The notes beneath the pieces were generated by a model that was not told the origin of the DNA, made no database searches, and saw nothing but the letters and a program-made list of their open reading frames with translations. Shown piece by piece: positions 49,300 through 62,089 of a stretch of 64,000 nt of DNA. Location of the stretch: the NCBI GenBank assembly GCA_009760855.2, contig WPIO01000024.1:4302501-4366500 (forward strand), written 5' to 3'. The translations under genes and the position numbers were made by a program. Position 1 is the stretch's first letter. Each line of letters starts with the position of its first letter. This DNA comes from Cristatella mucedo (lineage: Eukaryota > Bryozoa > Phylactolaemata > Cristatellidae).

Positions 49300-50055
49300 C
49301 AGCCAAGCATAGTCGCTAAAATTCAGGCTAGTTTCAGACATATAAACCATTGCAAATATAGTTCATGCATTTCTTACATCCCGTCTTGACTTTCTTAACT
49401 CACTTCTAGCTGGTCTACCAGCCGTTGCAATCAGGCACAGATATTAAGCTACACTACTTTGCAGCTAGGCTGGTCCACCGTGAGCTTCCAAGTTGCAGGG
49501 CCTCACCACTTCTTGCCAACCATCGCTGGCTCCCAATCAAGCATAGCATTGAATTTAAAATTGTATCTCACCCTTAGAGGTCCCATCATTCTTTGGCTCC
49601 AGCATGCCAATTAGTTATATTTCCCTGCCAGGCTAAGCATCGTACCACCGGCTTTTTGGATTCCATCCTTAAACTTAGACGTCATTCTAACTTCAAATCC
49701 TTTGGTGAGCCTGCCTTTAGTTTCCTAACTCCACAAGCCTAGTACTCAGAACTGACTTGCATCACGACATCCCCTGACTTGACCACGTTAAAAAAAATTC
49801 AAACTCGCCTATTTATTGCAGTATTTAGTGGGTCCCTGTGATTCAACCTTTCTTTAAGCTTATGCTTGCGGACACTGTGAATGCTGCTATTAACCGCACT
49901 TGCATGGTGATCCTGTGCATGTTACCCTTAGCCAAGTTATTGTTGTTGTTTATCAAACATGCTACAACTAACCATTCCATTGTTTCTTTAGCACCAAATG
50001 TAAATTGCTAAAAAGAGATGGAGTCTTTCTAGAGGGCTTTTTTACGGGTTTAATA
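49300..50055 (+). mobile_element. LINE-1 3' part inserted between the two zinc-motif exons
   Basis: Matches the LINE-1 copy at 38200-38960: CGTCTTGACTTTCTTAACTCAC, TAGCTGGTCTACCAGC, CGTGAGCTTCCAAGTTGCAG, CCAGGCTAAGCATCGTACCAC, then 3' UTR and a worn tail before 50055. The reading frame is broken many times. It lies in the intron between HELGH and LGAQHD, in the gene's direction, and ends about 190 bases before the acceptor of the following exon. Confidence 0.85.
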
Positions 50056-50248
50056 ATTATTTATGAATTGATTTGTTTCACTTCTTTTAATTGTAAATTT
50101 TCAGATTTAAGTTAGTGTAACCCTTATAGGAAACTGCTGTGTCTAGGAGTAGGATTTTTACACAGTGTATAGTACAAATCTAGGGATATATTGCCAGTGA
50201 AGCTTAATCAAGCCTTTTGCTGCAACTGGACTTTGTCTTCGCTTACAG

Positions 50249-50413
50249 TTTAGGTGCTCAGCACGACGGCGTGGAAAACAACTGCTCAGCGACAGACAAT
50301 AATATAATGACTGCTATTTCAACTTATGCCTCAAGCACTACTGCACAAAACAGCTATATCTTTTCCAACTGTTCTATTGATTATTTCACGAAATATATCG
50401 AATCTCTAAGTTC
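50249..50413 (+). CDS. Metalloprotease exon completing zinc motif, with Met-turn
   Basis: Acceptor CTTCGCTTACAG, donor GTTC|GTAAGT. In phase 2, out phase 2. The first base completes Ser, so the joined motif is HELGHSLGAQHDG, the HExxHxxGxxHD form of M12B proteases with the third zinc His and the Asp. Then NNCSATDNNIMTA: the IM pair is the Met-turn under the zinc site. The rest (YIFSNCSIDYFTKYIESL) is the last catalytic helix, equivalent to F-S-x-C-S in ADAMs. All catalytic residues are present, so the enzyme looks active. Confidence 0.93.
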
Positions 50414-52849
50414 GTAAGTACGAAGGAATTCACCAGCTAAGCAAGCTCATAAATGCACATTCTTAATCTATTGATTGATATCATGTCGAAATAATTTGAT
50501 TTACGGTCTATTTTATTAAAATTATAAAGGTTTTTTCTCACTTTACAATTGCGGCTTACCAAATCTGTAACGCTTGCAGCCGCTTCTCAAGCCGTAAGAA
50601 ACCCTGATAATATATAATGCAAAACGTCAATGGGTCATTGTACTAGGACTTTCCTGATAACTGTATTTTCAATAAAACGTAATGACACTATTACGGGTGT
50701 ATAATAGGCTAGTAATAGAATATGCATTGATCATTAAATTTTCTTTACAAATCTTAATTTAACAATAAAGTTATCATTTATCCTGCCACACCAAACAACA
50801 AAACAACTAACCGATCTTTCCTGTTATTATGAATAAGTAAGACCCATTAATAACATGACACCAATTTAAATTTTACGCCTAATGAACAACTGTGACTTAA
50901 TAATTGATCGGACTTTACTGAACATGGGAAATCTTTTTGCCTTTGCTGCCGTTAATGCAACTTGGGCAATTGATTTGTAATATAATCTCGGCTAATGAAA
51001 TGACATGGGTCTACTGGCATTCAAGGCGAATAGTTTTACATTATCGTAGTTCATAATAAGTAAGTTTATTGCCGTTTGAAATGGTGAACATATTTGTAAA
51101 CGCATACTTAAGCTCTGTTATTCTTTGTTTGTAAGGATTTTTAGGCAGTTGCTATTTTAGATTCTAACAAAGTGCGGCAGTCTTATTTACTCGTTATAAG
51201 CTTTAAAATAATGTTTGCTGATGAATGGCAAAAACCTTAAGTGTTTGGCTACCTTTTTCAAAGCTATGCATTGTTGCCTACAGTAAAGAAACGCGGCCTC
51301 ACTTTTTCCTCAGTTTATGTGAGCCAGTTCTTTGGTCTCATTATTGGCTGTTATAAAAAGATGTAAGCGAAATGCAAACCACATTTTACCTGCATTGCAA
51401 AAAAGAGTAGCCAAGCTATTATATATGTTGCAATGCTTCCTCCAATATACCGTTGCTTAGAATATATTCAAAATGTATTTAATTCATTAAATAAAAAAGC
51501 CCGATTTAGATTCTGAGTGCTCTTTACCTTCATGTCAAGTTTCCCATTTTATTTAATTTTCGGATTCTGGTTTACATCGTTGCTTTGATGATTGTCTGGC
51601 ACAGCATACTGTTGTTAGAAGTTAAATGTGACTGTATGAGCCGCAATCGAAGATAATTCAACATACAGTGATGCTTTGTGGTTGGCTGCTAAATAGGCCA
51701 TTACCGAATTCTATTGGCATTATCATTATTTTTATCCAAGTTATTATACCAAAAAACGCAATTACCACAACTGTACGAGTATACTAAAGCAGGCAGGATA
51801 ACTCAGTTGAACGATTCATAGGAACCTTAATTAGTACCACCAAATTAGTAGTGCAGTGGAAAGCACTCAGACCTTATAAGGGCAAGCAAATGTCACTGGT
51901 GCACAGGCCGCAAAGGGCAACAAATGCCGTTTAGCTGAAATTCAAAAGTTTCTTGGTCCACGCAGTTTGTCTGCGTAGCCGCCAGAAAGTTTTACAATGT
52001 TGGTGCATTCAAACCTATAAAAAAGGATCTCCCAAATATTTAAAACTGGTGTTAATGGTAAAATAACTAATATTAATGAAAGTATTTTTGATAGAGCATG
52101 CTCCCATAGCAATAGAAAAATATAGCTTGGTTAGTATTCTCGAGCGATGCAACCTGTAAGTCACAAACAGAATCAAATGTCCATTCAGCCCTAGTTGGAA
52201 GATCGAATGTAGTTCAGACATAATTGGAATACCTAGTAGGACGTGGTGAGATACTACTGAACAGGAGTTAAGACACATTGCTGAATTCCTGATTAAGACG
52301 ATGCGAAAGCGATGTAGGCAAAATACCACAAGCTCTTGAACATTTTCGGCTGTAGTAATCTTGCATGAGCATACTTGATTTGGAAAAGTTCCTAAACACA
52401 TAGTAATTCGGCAGGCAGTGATAGGAACTTGTTTATTCACTACTAAGTAGTTTTGAATAGCCCCCTACATTTTTGGAAGCCGAAATTGTTGTGATCCTAT
52501 ATAAACTAGTTTTGAGGTGTCAATAACACTTGTTGACGTCATTAATTGACTGGTGAAGAACAAGAGCAACGTTAGATACAAATCTGCGTCCTCAATAGGA
52601 GAGAAAGAAAATATAGATGGTGTGTTACATTTGGCTATCTCGGACGTGCCAGCAAAAGAATAACTTGAACAAGAGACTGCAATTTTTACCTAAAAAAAAA
52701 AACATGTGACAATTATTGAGTGAAGATTCCTCCCCGAGCTAGAAAGCTGCATAGGACGAATCCACGTGTGGTGTGGACCTTTACCTGATTTCTTGGCAAT
52801 ACCTCCCGGTATTCTGCTGCTATCTTCGCTGTAACTATTTATGAGTGGT
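50414..52849. other. Intron after catalytic domain; unsupported open stretch inside
   Basis: AT-rich. The minus strand has a 141-codon open stretch at 52015-52440 with Cys/His/Leu-rich composition that I cannot match to any family; no splice context. No LINE or SINE block recognised with confidence. Confidence 0.5.
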
Positions 52850-55845
52850 CATTAGATATGCTACCCAAACAAAGGACCTGCTTAGCACAAGGTGCAATGT
52901 CACCATTAGTAGACACCTATCGGCGGACCTTCTTCTTCGGGTCAGTAGGAACCTCCCTGCATCCTGCGTTTGCCATTCAAAAGCTTGGCTGTAAATCCGA
53001 CGTCCCACAGTACAAAGCGATTAATACTGTTTGTTTTAGTAGAAGCCCGCCTGCCGTGCCTCATAACGTTGTGAAACGTCGACCTGCGACCATTAACAAT
53101 GTTCAAATCAAATTCGAAAGAGCTGCATCTGCCAGGTCACCTAAAAGCCGACTTGAATGCTGGCCTTATCATTGCAAGGGTAGTTATTGGACAGCCTCCT
53201 AAATTTGGCCTAGTGAATGTCCGCTCACTAAAAATAAGGGGTCACGTATCCTCTACCACGCTGTCCAGGAGAAACTATGTGCAATTCTGCTTACCTAACC
53301 TTCGACTACGCCTCGTTCAAGTTGCTGTATATGTGAGACCGTTCCGGCCGGGTTCCCATTCTTTCAATCCATGCATTCGACAAGGTTAGCTATGGTTTGC
53401 ACTAGTTGTTCGTGAATCGCTTGGCTATAAGATAGCATTGCTTCGCAAGGATCATCGTTTGAATCAGTTGCAATCTGGGCCTCATGGCAAAAGGTGCCTC
53501 TCACTGTTGCGAAATACCAACCTCCAGCTGGTTGTGTAAACTTGTTAATAGAGGAGTTATCGGAGTTCCACGATGAAATAGTTCTGTGTGACAGGCCGTT
53601 ACGGATTGCTGGAGACTTTAATATTCCAGTTAAAAACCCTGTAGACAGCTAGGCCCGTTCATTTCTTTACTTCCAGTAGATTTTTGGTTTGGTCCAACAC
53701 GTTCATCATACCACCCACGTCGGCGGCCATATCCTAGATCTTGTAATCATCATCAAGATGTCTTCAGCTTTGACCTCATGGTGTGCCTACTGGCCCTCTC
53801 AGATCACTGGGAGGTCTCGTTTGCCGTTCTCGCTCCATCGTACACACAGGATAATGTTAAACTTGTCAAGGTGCGTACTTTATAAAGCATCGACCAAGGC
53901 AATGGTTTGAAACCTGTACGTAATTCAGGTCTTCTTTATCTGCACTAACACTGGACCGACAGCCTAGATACTCTCAACAATGCAACAAACATTGTACTTA
54001 GGACTGCTCTTGACAAGCGTGCTCCCAAACATTATGTCAGTTTACAGAGTCGTGGAGATTGCTTTCGATTTTCAAAAGAACTTTAAAAGATGGGCGATTT
54101 TCCGCTCAGGCTTTAACATCCTTTTAAGAAATCGGGGTGTTATAAAGATTTATTAAATGTTTAGGACTTCCTTTAAGTTTAAATCCGGTAGCTTAAGAAA
54201 GCCTTTAGAAAGTATTTGGTCGCTCAAGAACTGAAGTGCTGCCAGTCAGACCCTAAACAGATTGAGAACATGGTAAACAAATTACTGGCCGATGCTAAGC
54301 GGTCTGACTTTAAAGCTATTACTGGCTCATTCGATACTTTTTAGACTTTTTTACTAATAATATTTGCTCATTTGGGCCTCCATAAGCTCATAAAGCCGCC
54401 TCTGAGTGAAGCGATTGGAGAAGGGCAACGTGAGAACTTCCTTCAAAGACTTTCCATAGTTACTGCATGCATAGTGTCTACCTTACACGGATTGAGTAAA
54501 ATGAGCTTGTCTCATGAATACCCTATGCCATTATATCTGTGGTTGTCAACGTAGAACAACTTAGCACTGCCATAACCGAGATTTATAAAGCAGCTGTGAA
54601 TAAAATGATCACATTCAAGTCCTTTGGAATGGGCAATCGTTAGACTGATACTTGAAAAGCCTGGATTATGTAAAGAGGTTCTTGCAATACTATCGACCAC
54701 TTTCCATTCTTCATTTTTTCTCGAAGATTATTGAAATAATTGTCTCTAAGCAGCTGGTAGCACATATTGATAACACTGAAATGTCAGAAGAGCTTCAATC
54801 GGTTTCAAGAGGCATCACTCCACTGAAACTGATCTCCTCTGAATTGCCAGTGCCATCATATGCAGCAGTCACAACAGGAATATAACTGCCATAGCACTGC
54901 TAAATCTATCAGCTGCTTTTGTCGCAAATGATTACGATGTTCTACCTAAGCTATTGAGGATAACGATCCTGCAGACGAGGTGCTGGCACGTTTAAAGCAT
55001 ACTCGTCTGATCATGTACAATTCGTGTCGTGTAGGGGGTAAAGTCTCACCCACGAGACCAATCATCTGCAGAGCTGCTCAAGGTCCGTCCTCAATAGTTC
55101 TTACAAGTTACCTTGCTGCTCTTCATGTATACTCAACCTCTGGGGAAAATAATTAAGGAAAATGAAATAGGATATCACTGTTATGCTGACGATAGTCAGC
55201 TGTTTTTGTCATTTAAACTTTCGGATCTACTGCAGCAAATGATGCACTGAATGCTTGCCTAGCCGACATTTCATGCTGCAGGTCGGAAATTTTCTTGAAA
55301 ATAAACCACGATAAAACTGAACTGCTGCTCATAGGACACCCTAAGCGCGTGGGTCATATAGAAAGTTTTGATCTTCTCATAGGCGATGCTATTGTGCCAC
55401 CATCACCGCTTGCATTAAATTTACATGGCGTCGTTTGTACAACTACCTGCATTAAGAGGACTGCTTCTAAAGCTAGATATCAAATCAAATTCCTAAGATT
55501 AGGAACTGACTTTACAGTGGCTTAAAAAGTTTATTTGATTCCTAGTTATGTCTTGCCTCGATTATTGTAATTCCCTTTTGGTTGGGCTACACAAAAACCA
55601 ATTAGGCCACTGCAGGTGTATAGTAATCTTGCTGCAAGGCTAGTTTGCCAATGCCAGAGATGTAACTATGTGTCTCCATAGCTAAAAGAGGTATGATGGC
55701 TGCTGGGCGAACGATGAATATAATGCAAACTTCATAAGCTCACCCACAAAGCCCTCCACGGCTTTGCTCCTCCATACCTAGCTCAACTGCTGCACCAGTG
55801 TCATCCTCATCGTCCCAGCAGGTCCTTTACAATAATATTATAATT
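52850..55845 (+). mobile_element. LINE-2 family, long decayed copy with endonuclease and reverse transcriptase
   Basis: The longest LINE-2 copy. The order on the plus strand is: a 5' region with FGLVNVRSLK (endonuclease start, 53190-53240), RIAGDFNIPV (53610-53640, the GDFN endonuclease box), THVGGHILDLVI (53710-53750), then RT blocks YYRPLSILHFFSKIIEIIV (54690), LLNLSAAFVANDYDVL (about 54900), a CYADDSQLF catalytic box (55183-55205), KINHDKTELLLIGHPK (55298) and, in pieces, the LDYCNSLL region (55560). Many frameshifts and stops interrupt it. It breaks off at 55845 where the tail of a LINE-1 begins. Confidence 0.85.
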
Positions 55846-56195
55846 AATAATAATAGCACACTTGATAGAGCTCCTTAAGATAACTCTGTGTACTTCTAGC
55901 CGTTTTAAATTTGATGCTGAAAAAAATCCATCTAGTGGTGAGTGGTATCATGCATGATAAACAACATGAATAACACGGGGTGACATGCACAGGGTCAGCA
56001 TACAAGTATCTTTAGTGGCAGCGTGCACAGTGTCTGCACACATAAGGATGCAAAGGGAAAATCATATCGACTCCCTAAATCCAATCACAAATAGGTGCGC
56101 TTTTTAATTTCTTCGCAAGTGTGGTCAAGTCAGGGATGTCGTGACGGAAGTAGCAAATGCGTTCCTGGCTTTGGAAGCATACGAACTAAATGTCT
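55846..56195 (-). mobile_element. LINE-1 3' end inserted in the LINE-2 copy
   Basis: (TAATAATAAT)-type tail at 55846-55856, then GGGGTGACATGCACAGGGTCAGCAT and GTGGTCAAGTCAGGGATGTCG as in the minus-strand copy at 1228-1560. It begins within the LINE-2 sequence at GGTCCTTTACAATAA; the remaining LINE-2 3' part is not found on the other side. Confidence 0.8.
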
Positions 56196-57037
56196 ATTAC
56201 ATTGCTTTGTGCATTTTTGTTCTAGGTAAGCACTTATTTTATTTTGTTAACGTTAGATTGTGCCGTCTCAAAAGTAAATTAGTCATCCTGAACTCGGTTT
56301 TGTATATTAGACGATCATGATTCACCATGGACTGGTCAATTTCAAACAAATAGTTATAAATTTGAAATAAACGGAGGTAATAAATTGTACACTATAATAT
56401 CGTAAGTTTTTTTGAGAAACTTTGCCGCAAGTTTAGCTCAATTTGGCCCATTCCTACTAAATTAGAAATGGCTGCGTGGAAATTATTTCTTGTGGAGCAA
56501 ATTTACTACTAGTAACTAATAAATCTCATTTAGAGCCGCTGCTCTAGATCAACATTTGCACCTCGAACGAAATGTCAACGTTACTCTAAAAAAGTAAGTA
56601 ATACGTTTTACCTCAGCGAAATGTTGCACGTGCGATATGGACTCTAACTTATGATAGAAAGTTCTGAAGCCGTGCAAATGATCCTGGTTAAAGTGATGAA
56701 AATGTATTGAAACACGAATTATTACTGCTACTAACAATACTACACTAGCCCAGCACTGTTAAGATTTATAAAATGTTTTCTTGGCAGTTTCCACATGTCT
56801 ATTTTTGACGAATAAATACATTTACTACGCTGAGTGTTTATGAATAAAATATAAATATCAGATCTAATTTACACACCTTAATTTAGCTTGAAGAGAGATA
56901 CTTGTAAATGCTGACAACAGATCTTTACAAAATATCTGTGTATTTGGGCACACAGAATAGATTTTTTCAAAGTCAGCATTGCAGGTGCAATTGCATTAGG
57001 CTGGTCGATTTTATGTGCTTTAATATTTCTGTTTCAG
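56196..57037. other. Intron, nothing supported
   Basis: AT-rich; no exon recognised between the LINE-1 fragment and the exon at 57038. Confidence 0.5.
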
Positions 57038-57173
57038 GAACTGCTTGACAGGCACAGGAAACTATTTCAATACAACAGAATGGGAGGCTGATATGGCCCG
57101 ACTTCCTGGACAAGTGTACAGTCCAAACGACTTATGTCGTCAGGCATTTGGTCCCTCATTTGAAGTTTGTGGG
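57038..57173 (+). CDS. Metalloprotease exon: ADAMTS-like disintegrin-type region
   Basis: Acceptor TTCTGTTTCAG, donor GTGGG|GTTAGC. In phase 2, out phase 0. Encodes NCLTGTGNYFNTT, then ARLPGQVYSPNDLCRQAFGP and FEVCG. The block LPG-x-x-Y-x-x-x-x-x-C-R-x-x-FG-x-x-x-x-x-C is the signature just after the catalytic domain of ADAMTS proteins and not of classical ADAM disintegrin domains. It places this gene in or near the ADAMTS group. Confidence 0.88.
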
Positions 57174-57295
57174 GTTAGCTTCGAACGTTCGCCTTGAAAA
57201 TTACAGCCACCTATACAAGAAAAATATTTTCATGTTTTTTTTGCGCATGTCTTTGTTGCATAGCTGAATGTTAACCAGATTAGTCTATTGATTAG

Positions 57296-57430
57296 GGAGT
57301 CGACTTTGGAAGCAGTGTCTGCATTTCTATATCCTGTTACAATACTACGGGGTCAGGTTTGGATTGGTCGTGCCAACAAATTAGTGCTGGTGGCCGTGGC
57401 CCGGAGGGAATGTCTTGCGGGAACAAACGT
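57296..57430 (+). CDS. Metalloprotease exon: ADAMTS-like cysteine-rich region
   Basis: Acceptor CTATTGATTAG, donor AACGT|GTAAGT; 45 codons, phase 0 on both sides. Encodes SVCISISCYNTTGSGLDWSC, then GGRGPEGMSCGNKR. Together with WCQKGACV of the next exon this equals the ADAMTS pattern C-x-x-L-x-C...DGT-x-C...WC-x-x-G-x-C. The GT/AG borders are good and the previous intron is only 122 bases. Confidence 0.87.
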
Positions 57431-57564
57431 GTAAGTCCCAACTGAGAGAGAAGTAAAATACGTGGCATTCGCTAATTGTAATTTCGTGATTACTTCATTA
57501 TTTTAACTTGTATTAGATTCCATTTAAAATGCTATGCTTTTAATCCACGCAATTCTTTTTTCAG

Positions 57565-57616
57565 TGGTGCCAGAAAGGAGCTTGTGTTTATAACTCTTCA
57601 GCACCAGTTGCATCAG
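57565..57616 (+). CDS. Metalloprotease exon: WCQKGACV end of disintegrin-like region
   Basis: Acceptor CTTTTTTCAG, donor ATCAG|GTAAGT. In phase 0, out phase 1. Only 17 codons: WCQKGACVYNSSAPVAS. In ADAMTS proteins a thrombospondin type-1 repeat follows this point; here two other exons with matching phase follow (59087 and 62323). NSS is a possible N-glycosylation site. Confidence 0.88.
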
Positions 57617-59086
57617 GTAAGTGAAACTTGCCTAGCACCAAAAATGATGCAATTAACTCTAAATTCCGATCTCATGGTAGTGACTCAAATTTTTGCCGTG
57701 CATTCCACCCACTCAACAACAGCTATTGTCTTCTAGCTGCTCGTATTTAAATGAATTTTTACTGCCTGGTTGGTGCAAATTGTAAGTAGCAGTACCTGCG
57801 AAGAGTGGCTTGATGTTTTTTTGAAGAATTAGTAAATAAAAACGCCCACAGAGGCCTGCTTTTCACGAATTAAGAGCCTTACAAGCCGTTAGGTGTGCTT
57901 GAAATTCTCTGAACAGCAATCAGGTGTTGTAGGCGTAGAATTCAGAACAAGCTAGGAGGCTCAAAATTCTTGAGAGGGCTGAAGCTTGCGAAGGTGTGTG
58001 ATTTTCCTCAATTATAAAAATTGTCTTGGGTGATATTTTTTAAAATCCTTCAATGAAGTAGTGTTTCATTTGTGTGTACTTGCATATAAAAAAATTCCAG
58101 AGCTAAAGAGAAATTTAACGTCATGTAATTAATTATCTCTGTTTTTAACGACAGAAAACTCTACAGAACTGCTAGGTATAACGCTGGTTTTTTTATCAGC
58201 TTGTTTAAGCCTAAGCGGCTTCCCTAGGCTTGCCACCACCAATAGACTTTATCTAATGCAACACGTGGAAAGGGAAAAGTATAGCTGATTAGAGAGCGCT
58301 AATGAAAAATTAAGTAGCATGGCAGCACCAGCTCAATAAAAAACATGACACGTTCTAGCTAAAGAAAGGTCGTTGCCTTCGTCATTCGGAAGTAGTTTTC
58401 AAAGTATTTGAAAGTAACGGCCAAAAAGTCTTCCGAACCAACAGTTTAAGTGTAGGACTAAAACAGCTACTTTTTTCATCCTTTTAGAACCTGGGGGAAC
58501 GAAGAGGCTAACACTCGTTCAGCTATTCAGCTAGGTGTAACAAAATCAACTCCAGCTTGCCTTAGCGGTCACCTTCAGAGTTGAACGGGCTATCCGATAA
58601 TTTAACAGTATGCCATTGCACAGCACTCAGCAAGAGATACGTTGACTGAATCACTACGGTTGGTTCACTACCTTATATCCACATTAATGTTCAGCTGGAT
58701 TGCCTAATTATATCTTAATCTACTCAGCCAAAATTAAATTGGAATAATATAATATACACTGGGAAAATCTAATTTGTTCATAAAGCCACCAAGGCTTCTA
58801 GTCTTAGGATTCTAGTATCAGGTTGGGATCGTACGTAATAGCAAACCGTGAATGCATTTTTCATTCAGATAATTTCAAACGTTTGCCAACGGTTAGACCG
58901 ACCTATTAATTTAAAGTACAAGGCGATCACAGTGCAAGAATACTGTAGTTCAGAAAGCAGTTCATCCTTATCCTCCTTCCAGCTTGTGCCCTACGAGAAA
59001 TAATTTGTTCAATCACCATCTACTTTAAATAACATTACTACATCCAGCATCAAATGCTTGTAAGACATGCATTTGGTTTTTTTCAG
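57617..59086. other. Intron, nothing supported
   Basis: 1.5 kb of AT-rich sequence between exons with no recognised exon or repeat. Confidence 0.5.
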
Positions 59087-59211
59087 ATGCTGCTGCATTA
59101 TCTTATGGTTTATATAACACATGCAGCCGTGTATCGTTGGCCAAGAAGTATTCATCTGTCTCACGAGCGGCTGAGGCTTTTCTCATTGGTTTACTGGGAT
59201 TAGGATATTGA
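59087..59211 (+). CDS. Alternative terminal exon of the metalloprotease (short hydrophobic C-terminus)
   Basis: Acceptor GGTTTTTTTCAG, a strong one. Entering in phase 1 from the exon at 57565 (G + AT = Asp) it encodes DAAALSYGLYNTCSRVSLAK, then KYSSVSRAAEAFLIGLLGLGY and TGA. The end is hydrophobic after small residues, similar to a short GPI-anchor signal, but short for one. A weak internal donor ATTG|GTTTAC would instead skip the stop and leave in phase 1, which also fits the exon at 62323; then it would be a cassette exon. I see no AATAAA signal within 300 bases. Role is inferred from splice sites and phase only. Confidence 0.5.
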
Positions 59212-62089
59212 AGGACGGAGAACTAGCCAGGGTTTAACTTCACAAATGGATTTTCTAGTAAATTAGACCTGATAACCACATACGAAAGATTGAACATGAC
59301 TTTCACACTTGAATTTTAACCCGTCCAGTCCATCACCTGCCGGAGCAACTATTTTTCTTTATTTCTTAATCGTTCGATTAAGATGCAACTATCAATAGCT
59401 TGGAACTCAGCCTATAGATCCAAAAAGCAAGTGCAGTGACTTTTCCATCATATTTTTTCTCAAAAGACTATCACTAGGTAAACTTAGAAGCGTAGTATAA
59501 GTGGTGTAGGCTAGTTTTAATTCCGATCGATAAGTTTACGACTTTTGTTTTTGTAATGAGTGTTACAAGCTGCTAGCAACAATCCTTTGGAGAGCAATTG
59601 ACAAAAAAGAGTAAGAAAAGCCAGCTGTAGTGAACTCTAACCTCTGAATTTAATTTTGGCTTACAAGTATCGTTTGAACAATGGCAAATTTTTAAGACTT
59701 TGAAATTACTTAAATTCTTAAAGAAGATGTGAAAACCAGAGAAGTTTTAAAGCTGAGCTTTTTCCTGTGAAAATTCAAAGTTTTTGGTAATGGGCCTTCA
59801 GGCGTTGGGGTCTTTTTACCAGACTTGATAGGTACAACTAATTTATATGCCAAAACCTTGGAAAACCCTTTAAGGGCGGTCATAGTTTATTACACAATGA
59901 TTGCTTTGGTCGAATGGGGTTCTATGGAAACAAAGATACGTGTATTTAGATGATACATCTGGAATCCTATATACTCAGCCATAAGAATCTGGGGAGACTA
60001 CAGCCATTTTGGGATATGCAAAGTTAGTATATTTATGTTATCTACATAAATAATGATTATATATACTTTATTAGACTGTTATAACATATAACCCAGCCAT
60101 ATAAAAGAAAATTAATGTCAATATTTGGTAACATTTATTCTCCTAAGTAAAATTGAATGGTACCCAGCTGATTTAATGAGCATCAAAATAAGTTCATTTT
60201 TTTAAAAGTGCCAGAAGTATTACATAAAATTCATGATCTAATCTTTTAAAGAATGCAAGACGGAATTTAGAACTTGTTTTTTTCCTTGAAATACTTTTTA
60301 ACTTTCCAATTACATTTCCACTCTTAGTTAAACAACTGATTTCGTGTAGTGATAACTAATATTAGCAACATTCTAAGAGTTTTCACTAAGAGCTTTTCAA
60401 TTGCAGCTTGGTCTGTCGTGTCTAGATTACTGAAATTTCCTAGACCGAGACTTGAGCCTTATCTTAAATGGGTGAAACACTCAGGTGATGCAGCTAATCT
60501 GTTCTTTCGTCAACGGCATAGTTTTCCCATAACTACATTTTTGTTTAAGTCTTGTTAACTCACTGCCATTAATTGAATAGCCTTTTAGATTGTTTCTACT
60601 GCCTATGCATAGATTAAGCTTAATACCTTCTGCTCTTGCACATGTTTTGCATTGCAACCTCTAAGGTAATCGAGTTTGCTCTCCAAATATTAGGTTACAG
60701 GCTTTCAGTCTTAGGAAGAATCCTTGCACTGATTAGAAATTAAGTTTGGACCGCTAACTATTTTGCAGGCCAATTTATACATTGTATCCTGTTTATTATG
60801 AAACTCTTAATTTATTTATTGAAAGAGCATCTGTTCGTCTTACCTCACTGCTTGCTCACTCACGCGAATGTGTTATTCAGATGTATACTTAACAAGCTTG
60901 CAGGAGCATTAAGGGCCTTCCACTATCAAGTGATTAAACAGACGTCTTTCAGAGTGTCCTACGGTGGACTCTTATTTGTTTTAGTAAGAACTATACATAT
61001 GAGCGACAGATGCCTCTTCACGGAGTACACATTTCGTATAGCTTGCTATTGGTTATTTGTTTCCTGGCATGTACGTGCCAAGCTTTGGGTAGCAATTCAC
61101 TTCGGCCTTGTTTTTAGACGTATTAATTACTGCATAACAAATTTCATATTATACTGGTCCTATAAAGATATACAATAGATTGTTCAATCGTTTCAATAGC
61201 TCAACTTGAGACATAGGCAGTGATGGATGCAAGGTGAACTATTTAATTGATGTACTTAGGGGTGATTTTGGCTACAGTTAAAAAGGAGGACATCTTTCAT
61301 CTCAGAATACCTTTATCGGACTATGTAGTGGCTTTTGTTAGTAGTTATGGTATCTTGTTCGCTAGATGACTATTTTATGAAGTTCATCAAATACATTTTT
61401 CAGTTTAAATTCAGTCACTATACATTTGGAATTTTCTGACAACATAAATGTGAAAAGGAATTGCTTTGAAAACACCACATACTATTTTTGTGGATAGACA
61501 CCATTTGTGCAAGATGCACCATAGTGATAGCAATAGTTCAAAAAATATCGGAACTGATATCAATAAATCCTTGTGAATTTTATCGAGATATTCCGCTAGT
61601 CCCACGGTCAAGCGACACTTTCATCACATGACAACATGGCGACAGCTACTTCCGGGAGTGACTGTTAAGGATGTATGTCCTGCTGCCTTCAGTGAAGCAC
61701 AGGAAACGTCGTCATGGCACGAAAGATACTATCATCTAAATGCCAGCAGAAGCAATGCAGTTTCATGTAATTTTGTTGGAACTGACCGCTGCCCGGCCAC
61801 TGTAGTTGTTGCTTTACGAAACTCACCTTAGACATGCAGGATTACGGCCTGCCCTTCATATGCTTCAGGGCCTTTCAGATAGCCATCAAGGTAATCTGGA
61901 ATAAATACATTGAGCAAAAAGTAATTCTACCTTGACTCAGCGAAGCTAGTGCACGGCCTGTGAGCAATAGCGACCATTATCCTAGCACCCAATTTTTAAA
62001 GGCATTTTTTATTCGCTTTTGTTTACTGAATATAAACAAATTTTGTTGAGCAGTAGAGGCGTTCCGATTATTTACTGGTACAGTCAAGG
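59212..62089. other. Intron or 3' flank, nothing supported
   Basis: AT-rich. Open stretches at 60349-60558 and 60798-61178 (126 codons) show no known motif. No LINE block recognised. Confidence 0.45.

Noticed and set aside
51837-51960. Possible tRNA-derived element (TAGTGCAGTGGAAAGCACTC)
   Set aside because: An A-box-like word is present but no B box at a suitable distance and no second copy.
52015-52440. 141-codon open stretch on the minus strand
   Set aside because: No recognisable motif, no splice sites that join to other coding parts, and it lies within the intron of the opposite-strand protease gene. It remains the least easily dismissed of the orphan frames.
60798-61178. 126-codon open stretch on the plus strand
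   Set aside because: Hydrophobic/aromatic composition typical of AT-rich chance frames; no domain, no phase-compatible splice sites noted.
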